NCBI RefSeq assembly: GCF_003369915.1 | Contig: NW_022881614.1 | Location: forward strand, 5,229,001 to 5,293,000 | Length of the DNA stretch: 64,000 nt | Direction of reading: 5' to 3' | Origin: Drosophila miranda | Lineage: Eukaryota > Arthropoda > Insecta > Diptera > Drosophilidae | In this document: positions 1-9,483 of the stretch, in pieces | Position numbering within the stretch: the stretch's first letter is position 1 | Layout of the letters: the number at the start of each line of letters is the position of its first letter | Position numbers and translations under genes: made by a program | Notes under the pieces: model-generated | What the model was told of the DNA's origin: nothing | Database searches by the model: none | The model's input: the letters and a program-made list of their open reading frames with translations, nothing else

Positions 1-340
1 CGGGTTATAGACCTTGGCCACGGTGGGGCCGAGTCGAAAAATGGGACGTGACGTTCGACGGAGACAGCAACAAAATGACAGTCGAGGATTTTGTGTTCCG
101 AATTGAATTCCTACAAGCCCAATGCCGCTGTCCGTGGGATGAAGTTCTGAAGGGTTTCTTCACCTGGTTACAGGAAACGAGCGGGAATGGTACTGGCAGT
201 ACATCCGTGATCATGGCGGTGGTGTTTGGCAGGAACTAAGGGGCGACTTAATTGCTCGTTTCCGAGGCACGGCGTCCGAGTTCGACCGCATGAGAGAACT
301 GCGAGAAAGAATGCAGCGGTCAAACGATTGTGTGGAAGAC
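1..340 (+). pseudogene. Element A (Ty3/gypsy) gag fragment
   Basis: This segment matches the gag of the A copies at 12936-13275, 25664 onward and 63572 onward almost base for base, and it is cut by the window start. It covers the capsid-like middle of gag, around the motif FDGDSNKM. Near 172-178 the frame breaks: the upstream frame stops at 237-239, while the downstream capsid frame continues one base out of phase. All other A gag copies in the window share that break. At 340/341 the similarity to A stops abruptly and host-type sequence begins. It is therefore a truncated 5' neighbour of Diap2 copy 1, not a working gene. Confidence 0.85.
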
Positions 341-788
341 AGGCAGAAGGTTTATCACGGGCGCCACCCGGGAGCACTCCAAGCTTGTGGCCGTGCAAAA
401 GTGGACAACCACACAGCTGCCGTGCTCGTGCCGCTTGGTAGCATTGCCAATGGGCTTAAGCAGATTCAGAATCTCCTTGCCACTCCACATAACAGCAGCT
501 TGGGCACAGTCTCCGTTCCGTTGCCATTGTCGGCCGCTGGCTCCGGCTGCAAGCACTTAATCATGATGGGCGGCTTGCGCTGCGGTGGCAGCTGAGTCAG
601 GTGCAGTATATGCTCATCGTCTGGCGCGCAAGTATGCCGATCACCCAGCAGGGCAAACGATTCAAACGTATACTCGCACTGACCGCGAGACTGTCCCAGG
701 GACTCCGATCCATTGCCGTAGAGCCCAAAGTATTGCAGGGCACTCAGAAGGCCAGAGAGTTCAGCATTTGATCGCGAAATATACAGAA
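341..788 (-). pseudogene. Possible exon scrap of a thioredoxin-domain gene (TXNDC15-like)
   Basis: On the minus strand a frame runs from a splice-acceptor-like TTGCAG (ending at 789) down to the junction at 341. It first reads a hydrophobic start, then an acidic and polar stretch, and after a one-base frame change near 500-515 it reads a beta strand and helix of thioredoxin type: CVVVHFCTATSLECSRVAP. The pattern (hydrophobic strand, F-x, C/S-x-x-C, then R/L-A-P) resembles the redox-loop region of TXNDC15-type ER proteins. It would be transcribed divergently from Diap2, so it is probably the next gene on the ancestral chromosome, truncated by element A. The family assignment is tentative; the frame break and lost 3' part indicate a relic. 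Confidence 0.4.
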
Positions 789-1161
789 CTGCAATTATAA
801 AAGCAAGTTACTCTATTGTCTTTTCTCAATATTGTTCAAAAAACTTACGAAATATAAACAATAAATTTTGGTTCATTATTCTTTGCTAAACAGCTGTATC
901 ATTAAAAACAATGGGACCGAACTCTGAAATATACCGAGAAGTTGTTGGTATTAATTCAAGGACAAAAACTGTCCCCTTTTTAGGCCTCTCTGAATGCGAT
1001 AGTTATGTCGATAGTTCTCTATTCTCTAGCTGGCAATCAATAAGTTTACTTTTCTCTTCTTTTTTCTTGTTTTGATTTTCTGTCAAAGAAATCCTCAAAT
1101 TCTGTCAAATTACATCACTGTAAAGTGAATTTCACAGAAGTGACTCTTTTGTGCGTCAACA
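789..1161 (+). promoter_or_regulatory. Diap2 copy 1 upstream region and 5' UTR
   Basis: AT-rich sequence lies between the divergent exon scrap and the Diap2 start codon. Two CGATA motifs (997-1001 and 1009-1013), the core bound by BEAF-32 and overlapping the DREF site, lie about 150 bp upstream of the ATG. The part from 981 onward is repeated in front of copy 2 at 6865, where only the second CGATA survives. No clear TATA box is seen, so this is probably a TATA-less housekeeping promoter. The transcription start cannot be fixed from sequence. Confidence 0.5.
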
Positions 1162-2773
1162 ATGACGGAACTTCGACTGGAGCTGGAGAGCGTACGCACA
1201 GCCACATTTGTGGAATGGCCTCTGAACGGCCCCGTCAGTGCCGAGGATTTGGTGACGAATGGTTTCTTTGCCACGGGGAATTGGCTGGAGGCCGAGTGCA
1301 ACTGGTGTCATGTGCGCATCGATAGGTGGGAGTACGGGGATCAAGTGGCCGAAAGACATCGACGCTGCTCCCCAATTTGCTCCATGGTGCTGGCCCCCAG
1401 TCACTGCGGCAATATCACGCTGAGTCAGGAGAACGACAGTGAAGGCAACACCATGGTGGATAGCGGCGGTACTGCCTCCCCATGTGCCTGTCCTGATCTT
1501 CACCTGGAAGCGAATCGCTTGGAGACATTCAAGGACTGGCCAGTGAGTGAAAAAATAGACTCGACCCTCTAGAAATGCATAAATCTCACTCTTTTTCCCC
1601 CTAGAATCCTAACGTTACGCCTCAGGCTCTGGCCAAGGCTGGTTTTTACTATCTAAATCGTTTGGATCATGTCAAGTGCGTATGGTGTAATGGCATTATA
1701 GCCAAGTGGGAGAAAAACGATAACGCCTTCGACGAGCACCGACGCTTCTTCCCCAACTGTCCGCGTGTCCAAATGGGACCGCTTATCGAATTTGCCGCTG
1801 GAAAGAATCTAGAAGAGCTGGGAATTCAGCCCACAACCCAGCCAAAACTTCCAAACTTCGCCTGCGTGGACTCGCGACTGCGCACGTTCACCGACTGGCC
1901 CATTGGGAACATTCAGCCTCCCGAGCCACTGGCCCAGGCAGGTCTCTTTTATCAGAAGATCGCTGATCAGGTTCGCTGCTTCCACTGCAACATTGGTCTG
2001 CGCTCCTGGCAGAAGGAGGACGAGCCCTGGCACGAGCACGCCAAATGGTCGCCCAAATGTCAGTTTGTGCTGCTGGCCAAGGGACCAACCTTTGTGCGTG
2101 AGGTGGGTGAGGCTATGGCGGCATCGTCTGGATCCCAGATAGCAACGGCTCCAGCTGGAGAGCTGAATGCCCTAATGGACGAGAGCCCGGCCAAAGAAGC
2201 CCTCGCCCTGGGCATAGACGGAGGAGTGGTGAGAAACACTATTCAACGCAAGCTTTCCAGTTCAGGCTCTGCTTTCGAAACACTGGATGAACTGCTGCAT
2301 GCCATCTTCGACGAGGCGGGCTGTGAAACAGCCCTCGAGGTGCGGGAGCCAACAGAGCCGACTGCACCGCCCCTTGATTGCTGTCAGGCAACCACCAGCA
2401 AAGCGGCAGTATCCTCCGATTCCATGCAGAACAAGGCAGAGCCGGCTGTCGTCCCTGAGGCGAGCATCTCGGATCAGATGCAGAGAATGTCTGTGGCACC
2501 GCCAAATGGCAACATTTCATTAGAGGAGGAGAACCGTCAGCTGAAGGACGCCCGTCTGTGTAAAGTGTGTTTGGACGAGGAGGTTGGGGTGGTGTTCCTA
2601 CCCTGCGGTCACTTAGGTAAGTCATGCAATGCCCCCCTATCTATATGCGCTGTTATCTCAAACGCAAACCCTCTCTCACTGCAGCGACGTGCAATCAGTG
2701 CGCCCCCAGCGTGGCCAACTGTCCCTTGTGCCGCGCCGACATCAAGGGATTTGTGCGCACATTTCTATCGTAA
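1162..2773 (+). CDS. Diap2: Diap2, inhibitor of apoptosis with three BIR domains and RING (copy 1, apparently intact)
   Basis: Three exons, 1162-1542, 1605-2616 and 2685-2773, are separated by 62- and 68-bp introns with GTGAGT/CTAG and GTAAGT/GCAG sites. They give 493 residues; D. melanogaster Diap2 has 498. BIR1 zinc ligands are C46, C49, H66, C73; BIR2 C152, C155, H172, C179; BIR3 C252, C255, H272, C279. A UBA-like region follows at about 305-365. The RING (446-493) keeps C446, C449, C461, H463, C467, C470, C477, C480 and the typical FLS-type hydrophobic end. The family is a cytoplasmic E3 ubiquitin ligase that restrains caspases (Drice) and is required in Imd immune signalling. The start at 1162 has a good Drosophila context (CAACAATG). 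No lesion is visible, but transposon DNA lies within 0.8 kb upstream and 0.9 kb downstream, so expression is uncertain. Confidence 0.93.
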
Positions 2774-3396
2774 ATCAGCCGCTGGCGAATATCAATACAA
2801 AGTACATATATATTAGATAATTACTAAGGGTATTCCTTCCGTGTGTTTGGCAATAACAGATGTTTCAAAATTTCATTTTACGTTGGGCTCTGATTACCCC
2901 GGGATCTGGTATAGAGAAAACATGAACCAAATTCTATTAATATCAAGCAAAACAATAGATCAAATAATCTGATGATCAGCTAATGGAATACGAATACCTT
3001 TAACTACATAACTACTAAGAAACCTACAAAGGAACTGTGTGCAAACTGCGTATACCCTTCACAGTCCATAAACTAAGATCAACACTCTAAGAACTATAAG
3101 CAATTTCCTATCGCTAGATCGAACATTTCTCTCTACTCTCCAGCTGTGAAAGGTGCAACACAATCGCATCACGTTTCTTTGTTTTGTTATCGTACTTCTA
3201 TTAACAAGTGTGTTTTTTGTTGATACTGTTTATAAACCGCTCGCTGATAGTCTAGACCTACACAAAACTATACTAAATCTAACTCCAAATACGAAATAAA
3301 AAAATATATTTAAATGTTAAATGTGAGCCTTTTGTACCCCGCTTTTCAATTCAAATCGCGATCACTATCGATGTGCTATTGATTGGTTTAATTAGG
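2774..3396 (+). other. Diap2 copy 1 3' UTR and downstream spacer
   Basis: AT-rich sequence follows the stop codon, with a canonical AATAAA at 3295-3300 that would place mRNA cleavage around 3310-3330. No other coding frame is seen. The segment is repeated downstream of copy 2 with small deletions (for example 15 bp near 8847), and the AATAAA there is changed to AATATA. Confidence 0.6.
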
Positions 3397-3404
3397 TATC
3401 GATA
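3397..3404. promoter_or_regulatory. DRE-type motif TATCGATA
   Basis: A perfect palindromic TATCGATA (DREF site; contains CGATA for BEAF-32) stands 15 bp before the ATG of the 34-codon frame. A second ATCGAT lies about 30 bp upstream. The site is kept in the duplicate at 9195-9202. This is typical of core promoters of housekeeping genes in Drosophila. Confidence 0.5.
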
Positions 3405-3418
3405 GGAGCTTTTCCGAA

Positions 3419-3523
3419 ATGAGTAAATTCGGCATACCCTGGGGAAAAGGAGACTATAGAATCAAGGAAAGCTTGTCACGTTCGGCTCCAATGAATGCCG
3501 AAACTAGTCAGTCTCTATTTTAG
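3419..3523 (+). CDS. Small 34-codon reading frame, probably the first coding exon of the gene next to Diap2
   Basis: The frame begins MSKFGIPWGKGDYR and ends at TAG 3521-3523. It is not recognised. Support comes from its position just after a DRE motif and from comparison with the duplicate at 9217-9321: the two copies differ at two sites, both third-position and both synonymous (an Ile and a Ser codon). A second ATG frame (MDIEQLTH) follows at 3608 and runs into the transposon junction at 3685/3686. It may be a further exon of the same gene, or chance. Likely a truncated 5' end of the downstream host gene rather than a complete microprotein. Confidence 0.4.
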   Translation: MSKFGIPWGKGDYRIKESLSRSAPMNAETSQSLF

Positions 3524-3685
3524 AGCTATTTCAACGAAATATTGCAGTTTATTTATTTTATTTATATATCAACGGAATTTCAAAATCGACGAATTTTACC
3601 TCCGATCATGGACATAGAACAACTAACCCATTGTCGACCAGTGGCCATTAAAATACTCTCCACAAAAATTATGAATCTTTGTTCC
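3524..3685 (+). other. Host-derived flank ending at the element A junction
   Basis: AT-rich host sequence. At 3685/3686 it passes abruptly into the AGTCCCACCTG start of the A LTR. The identical junction occurs at 9483/9484, so it existed before the Diap2 segment was duplicated. Confidence 0.6.
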
Positions 3686-5022
3686 AGTCCCACCTGAACG
3701 ATAGGTGGCCAGGGCTGAGTCCAGGGAGGCTCGATGGTGTATGGGGACATCGGGGGGATCTGGAGCCGCACTGGGTATATAAGAAATAGAATAGGATTAG
3801 TTATATGTATTAGTAAGGGAAAAAGGGATAAATAGGAGTGAAAATATTAGAAAACGTGGATTGGATTATGGAAATCGTGGAGCGTGGACGGAAGAGTAAC
3901 GTCGAACCTTGAAATTTTGTGCTTAAAACAGAAAGTTTGAAGTGAGTACAGAAAAAAGGGGGCGAGAAAATAGGTTGTAATGCAGAAAATTTTACTCACA
4001 GCCGTCAAGGAATATAGAAAACAGAACCGGGCCAGAATGTTTCCTGGAGAGGAACACTGGAGTTCGAGAAAGTCGACTGCAGAGAAGAAGACTGTCCAAC
4101 GTGAACCTGAGTGAGTTCGTTCCAGTTGCGCGTGTGTGAGCCAAGAAGCGCGGGACGTGTGAAGGGGAGGGTGAAAGAGGATGATTTAGCTGCCAGGGCG
4201 ATTCTAGCCACATCGCACGATCGTTGCATCGCCTTCCAGTGCGTGCCACACGTTTGGTCTCAGTCACCACGTAAAAACCCCGAAACCCTATTTACACACA
4301 CACGCGCACACGTATACACGGACCTATATAAATTTAGGGCTGACCGGCCACGGCCAGCGATCGCCCACGTCGTTTGAACTTAAAAAGAGAAACATAAGAA
4401 AGAAATAAAAATTTGTTTATTGTTTATGTCCCGGGACCCTTAACAAGAGCTCTTGGTAGGTTATGTCTCCGTAGGGGCCCGAGTTAAAAGAACTCCCGTA
4501 AAACTGGATCATCTACACATATTCCATTACTTATGGGTGAGGGTATCCCTGTTGGTTGAACGAAATTTCAGCAGTTATTTCCGTGTTTGCCTTTGTGTCG
4601 AACGTTTTGGTGTTTCGTTTTGGTTAGTGATAATTTGGAGTATATCTATTTATTTATGAGAAAGATGAAATTGTCAATTTATAATTAAGCTTGGATATAT
4701 ACTGAAGCATGATGCAGTAAATTAAAATAGAGGGAGGGCGCGTGACGTAAGCCATGGATTAGGCCAGCCGTTACCGTTCCAGCATTGGGTGGCCAAAATG
4801 AACGTTGTGTTCGGTCACAGGTAGGGCGGCGCGCGAAGTGATAACACCCAAGCTTCACCCACTTGATAGCCGTCTGTTTATGATTTTCTTTGTCTTTAGG
4901 TTATTGTTAGTTTTGATGTCCCGAGAAGTACATGTCTACATTTGGCGGGCAAAGGGAACTACCCAGCCCTGGGGTCGACAGCTAGCCGGCATTGCCCCCT
5001 GGGAAACAAGCCAAGTGTAACA
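3686..5022 (+). repeat. Element A LTR (LTR-0), internally deleted
   Basis: It aligns with LTR-a (9484-11085) and LTR-b (22174-23797), ending in GTGTAACA directly before the primer binding site. A TATATAAA box lies at 4325-4332. Just after AAGAGAAACATAA it lacks about 250 bp found in the other LTRs. It also lacks a short insert near 3718 (GGCGACGCGCC region of LTR-b) and shows small changes near 4930. The left limit given is the host junction; the true LTR could begin further upstream in intact copies. Confidence 0.75.
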
Positions 5023-6217
5023 AATGGCGCCCAATTTATTTTCGAATTCGCATGCATCTGGACCGACGCATGATTGTGTGGGATTACAACAAATGTCACT
5101 CGGACTGGTAAAGGCAGATGCGGGGAATGAAAAAAAATAATAAATTTTGTGGAGAAGACGACAGCTCGCGAAGTGCAGTTTAGCTGTCCCGGCAGAAGTC
5201 GCTGCTGCAGGCTTAAGGTGAGCGTAATGCTGGTCCTTAATGGCGCGGGGTGATTGATGCTAGGGATGCATAGACGGAGGCAGTTAACGGAAATATAAAA
5301 TATGTGATAGGGACTTACGAATTACAGTTGAACATTTTGTCGCTATTCGATGTCGCAAGTGAACGTAAGTCACTGCCGTTCAACAAAAAAAATGGATTGG
5401 GAGTTTGCGACGGACACATTGCCTGGTGGACTGTGATATCGAATAAATCTGTGATGGAATGTGATATTGGAATAAGTTAGAGTAAGTCATGTAGGTAAAT
5501 GTTCATTGTAGTTTCGCACCTGTTTGTTTAAAACAAAGCCGCTTTCGTGTTTTTGAACCTGTTGTCTGTCTGCCGAGAGGTGGTGAGGAGTAGGTGGCCC
5601 GGGAGACGTAAAGACAACCCGCGATGCATCTGTTGTCATGGCAGATCGGTATGATGGATGACAGGAACAAATCACAAGCAAAGTGAGCTCATGCACCGTG
5701 AGGCTTCTCGTTTATCGGCCATCGCTTAGAGCGATGACTAGAGTAGATGACAGGCCACACAAAGGTGGCGTTCGTAATTGTAGGATATCCGTAGGGCGAC
5801 TGTCAAGTGGAGCGCAGAAACTGGAGCGGTTACTGGTCCCGGCTAGTCACGTGTCCCCCTCTTAATGAATCTTGTAAGAAGAAGAAGAACTGTTAGGAAT
5901 TTTTGTTGTTAGGTTTTGTGTTGTGTTGAATGTGTTTGAAGTTTGAGTGTCTTAGGTGTCGACCGAATATACATACATGTATGTTATTATTTATTTATGT
6001 ATTCAAATATTTAATTGCATATATCTCGTTAACGGCGCTAGTTGGCGCAATATTTATATCGGAATTTATTTATTTATCGGATTATTTATTGGTCCGAAGC
6101 GTGGTGTTATTTATTCTTGCTAGTTATTTTTTTGGGTATTTATTTCTTTATTTATATATATTATCTTAGTTTAGGAGTTTCCCTTTTTTTTTGTAGTATT
6201 GGTGTTGCTCGGTGCAG
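5023..6217 (+). other. Element A leader with primer binding site
   Basis: The leader starts with a primer binding site, TGGCGCCCAAT at 5025, suited to a tRNA primer ending in CCA. It continues for about 1.2 kb without a convincing long frame. The last 250 bp (5970-6180) are very rich in TTTA and TATTTATT repeats. The same leader occurs at 11086, 23798 and 50748/61994. Confidence 0.75.
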
Positions 6218-6864
6218 ATGCCACAAGAAGGGGGTAGTCGACAGTATCATACGCGATCACGCGGAAACAAAACAGTGGACCAGATAGGAGAAGTGTCAGG
6301 GGCGATGTTTGATCAAGATCGGGAGGAACTTGGAGCTGTGGGTCGGTTGTCAAGAACACCGGTCCAGGCCAGGTCAGAAGAATGGCCAATGTCCGATCCT
6401 ACACCCACGCTTGCTTCCGAACTGGCATCAGCAGTCAACGTATCGTTGGCTCAGGCTCATGCGACACACAGGGCAGCGAAGACTGACTCGATTAGTCGGG
6501 TGTTGCAGGAAGAGTTGCGTAAGGGGTTTATCGAGATGATACACCAACTCAACGAGGTACTCCAGCCGGTTTGACAGTTGCAGCAGCAGAAGGAACCGCA
6601 GCGGGAGGAGGTTCACCACGAGCAGGAGTATCGAGGAGCAATCCCGAAAAGGAAGCCGTCTATCACGACTGATGCGCCGATTCCGCCACCAAAACCTTTT
6701 TTGGCTCGCTCGGGGCGAGGTGGTATTGGTCCGGAACCGTCTTCAGGAGTAGGACCGACCGCATCCAGTGAGCAGCATCAACGGGGTGTGCATCAAGCGC
6801 GAAATTGGCGAAACCCGATAGCACTCAGACACTCGGGTCAGGGTCGTGGCGAGAGTAGGAGAGC
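6218..6864 (+). pseudogene. Element A gag, 5' part only, truncated by Diap2 copy 2
   Basis: The frame begins MPQEGGSRQYHTRSRG at the first ATG after the leader. The matrix-like N-terminus is polar and glutamine-rich. At 6572-6574 an Arg codon of the other copies is changed to TGA. Similarity to A continues to about 6864, then switches to the Diap2 upstream region through the short shared stretch TAGGCCTCT. The zinc knuckle part is missing. Confidence 0.8.
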
Positions 6865-7043
6865 TAGGCCTCTAGTTATGTTAGTTATGTCGATAGTTCT
6901 CTATTCTCTAGCTGGCAATCAATAAGTTTACTTTTCTCTTCTTTTTTCTTGTTTTGATTTTCTGTCAAAGAAATCCTCAAATTCTGTCAAATTACATCAC
7001 TGTAAAGTGAATTTCATAGAAGTGACTCTTTTGTGCGTCAACA
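6865..7043 (+). promoter_or_regulatory. Truncated Diap2 copy 2 upstream region
   Basis: It corresponds to 981-1161 of copy 1, with a local replacement of about 12 bp that removes the first CGATA motif; the second (6891-6895) remains. Everything further upstream, including the divergent exon, is replaced by gag, so this copy has less than 200 bp of native 5' flank. Confidence 0.65.
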
Positions 7044-8586
7044 ATGACGGAACTTCGACTGGAGCTGGAGAGCGTACGCACAGCCACATTTGTGGAATGG
7101 CCGTCAGTGCCGAGGATTTGGTGACGAATGGTTTCTTTGCCACGGGGAATTGGCTGGAGGCCGAGTGCAACTGGTGTCATGTGCGCATCGATAGGTGGGA
7201 GTACGGGGATCAAGTGGCCGAAAGACATCGACGCTGCTCCCCAATTTGCTCCATGGTGCTGGCCCCCAGTCACTGCGGCAATATCACGCTGAGTCAGGAG
7301 AACGACAGCGAAGGCAACACCATGGTGGATAGCGGCGGTACTGCCTCCCCATGTGCCTGTCCTGATCTTCACCTGGAAGCGAATCGCTTGGAGACATTCA
7401 AGGACTGGCCAGTGAGTGAAAAAATAGACTCGACCCTCTAGAAATGCATAAATCTCACTCTTTTTCCCCCTAGAATCCTAACGTTACGCCTCAGGCTCTG
7501 GCCAAGGCTGGTTTTTACTATCTAAATCGTTTGGATCATGTCAAGTGCGTATGGTGTAATGGCATTATAGCCAAGTGGGAGAAAAACGATAACGCCTTCG
7601 ACGAGCACCGACGCTTCTTCCCCAACTGTCCGCGTGTCCAAATGGGACCGCTTATCGAATTTGCCGCTGGAAAGAATCTAGAAGAGCTGGGAATTCAGCC
7701 CACAACCCAGCCAAAACTTCCAAACTTCGCCTGCGTGGACTCGCGACTGCGCACGTTCACCGACTGGCCCATTGGGAACATTCAGCCTCCCGAGCCACTG
7801 GCCCAGGCAGGTCTCTTTTATCAGAAGATCGCTGATCAGGTTCGCTGCTTCCACTGCAACATTGGTCTGCGCTCCTGGCAGAAGGAGGACGAGCCCTGGC
7901 ACGAGCACGCCAAATGGTCGCCCAAATGTCAGTTTGTGCTGCTGGCCAAGGGACCAACCTTTGTGCGTGAGGTGGGTGAGGCTATGGCGGCTTCGTCTGG
8001 ATCCCAGATAGCAACGGCTCCAGCTGGAGAGCTGAATGCCCTAATGGACGAGAGCCCGGCCAAAGAAGCCCTCGCCCTGGGCATAGACGGAGGAGTGGTG
8101 AGAAACACTATTCAACGCAAGCTTTCCAGTTCAGGCTCTGCTTTCGAAACACTGGATGAACTGCTGCATGCCATCTTCGACGAGGCGGGCTGTGAAACAG
8201 CCCTCGAGGTGCGGGAGCCAACAGAGCCGACTGCACCGCCCCTTGATTGCTGTCAGGCAACCACCAGCAAAGCGGCAGTATCCTCCGATTCCATGCAGAA
8301 CAAGGCAGAGCCGGCTGTCGTCCCCGAGGCGACCATCTCGGATCAGATACAGAGAATGTCTGTGGCACCGCCAAATGGCAACATTTCATTAGAGGAGGAG
8401 AACCGTCAGCTGAAGGACGCCCGTCTGTGTAAAGTGTGTTTGGACGAGGAGGTTGGGGTGGTGTGGTGGTGAGGTGGCAAACCCTCTCTCACTGCAGCGA
8501 CGTGCAATCAGTGCGCCCCCAGCGTGGCCCACTGTCCCTTGTGACGCGCCGACATCAAGGGATTTGTGCGCACATTTCTATCGTAA
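7044..8586 (+). pseudogene. Diap2: Diap2 copy 2, disrupted
   Basis: It is nearly identical to copy 1 apart from a few substitutions and several lesions; equivalent exons are 7044-7411, about 7474-8462 and 8498-8586. A 13-bp deletion after codon 19 frameshifts the normal frame to a stop within 27 codons. About 70 bp covering the end of exon 2, its splice donor and much of intron 2 are replaced by a short GTGG-rich piece giving TGA at 8470-8472, which removes the central RING ligands. In exon 3 a RING Cys codon (C480 equivalent) is TGA. BIR2, BIR3 and the UBA-like region remain open. An internal ATG at 7097 happens to be in frame with most of BIR1, so a RING-less product is conceivable. The downstream poly(A) signal is altered to AATATA. 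Most likely a young pseudogene. Confidence 0.9.
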
Positions 8587-9216
8587 ATCAGCCGCTGGCG
8601 AATATCAATACAAAGTACATATATATTAGATAATTACTAAGGGTATTCCTTCCGTGTGTTTGGCAATAACAGATGTTTCAAAATTTCATTTTACGTTGGG
8701 CTCTGATTACCCCGGGATCTGATATAGAGAAAACATGAACCAAATTCTATTAATATCAAGCAAAACAATAGATCAAATAATCTGTTGATCAGCTAATGGA
8801 ATACGAATACCTTTAACTACATAACTACTAAGAAACCTACAAAGGAACGTATACCCTTCACAGTCCATAAACTAAGATCAACACTCTAAGAACTATAAGC
8901 AATTTCCTATCGCTAGATCGAACATTTCTCTCTACTCTCCAGCTGTGAAAGGTGCAACACAATCGCATCACGTTTCTTTGTTTTGTTATCGTACTTCTAT
9001 TAACAAGTGTGTTTTTTGTTGATACTGTTTATAAACCGCTCGCTGATAGTCTAGACCTACACAAAACTATACTAAATCTAACTCCAAATACGAAATATAA
9101 AAATATATTTAAATGTTAAATGTGAGCCTTTTGTACCCCGCTTTTCAATTCAAATCGCGATCACTATCGATATGCTATTGATTGGTTAATTAGGTATCGA
9201 TAGGAGCTTTTCCGAA
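8587..9216 (+). other. Diap2 copy 2 downstream flank with DRE motif
   Basis: Duplicate of 2774-3418. It has AATATA at 9094-9099 in place of AATAAA, a 15-bp deletion near 8847, and an intact TATCGATA at 9195-9202. Confidence 0.6.
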
Positions 9217-9321
9217 ATGAGTAAATTCGGCATCCCCTGGGGAAAAGGAGACTATAGAATCAAGGAAAGCTTGTCACGTTCCGCTCCAATGAATGCCGAA
9301 ACTAGTCAGTCTCTATTTTAG
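9217..9321 (+). CDS. Second copy of the 34-codon frame (MSKFG...)
   Basis: It encodes exactly the same 34 residues as 3419-3523, with two synonymous third-position differences. As in copy 1 it follows a TATCGATA motif, and the host flank that follows (9322-9483) runs into element A. Function unknown; probably the truncated start of a neighbouring gene. Confidence 0.35.
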   Translation: MSKFGIPWGKGDYRIKESLSRSAPMNAETSQSLF

Positions 9322-9483
9322 AGCTATTTCAACGAAATATTGCAGTTTATTTATTTTATTTATATATCAACGGAATATCAAAATCGACGAATTTTACTTC
9401 CGATCATGGACATAGAACAACTAACCCATTGTCGACCAGTGGCCATTAAAATACTCTCCACAAAAATTATGAATCTTTGTTCC
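9322..9483 (+). other. Host-derived flank, copy 2, ending at the element A junction
   Basis: Duplicate of 3524-3685 with a few substitutions and the same breakpoint into the LTR. No separate gene is seen. Confidence 0.55.

Noticed and set aside
5487..5696. Short recurring frames in the A leader (about 60-70 codons, both strands, in every copy)
   Set aside because: Recurrence is due to repeated DNA; the longer ones lie on opposite strands of the same bases and show no motif.
6030..6200. Small membrane-protein-like frames in the TTTATT-rich leader end
   Set aside because: Hydrophobic composition follows from AT-rich repeats; frames differ between copies.
7007..7441. A 144-codon frame starting at 7007 that reads into BIR1 of Diap2 copy 2
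   Set aside because: Its first codon is GTG, not ATG; the first usable in-frame ATG is 7097, reported separately. The part before it is the out-of-frame 5' UTR.
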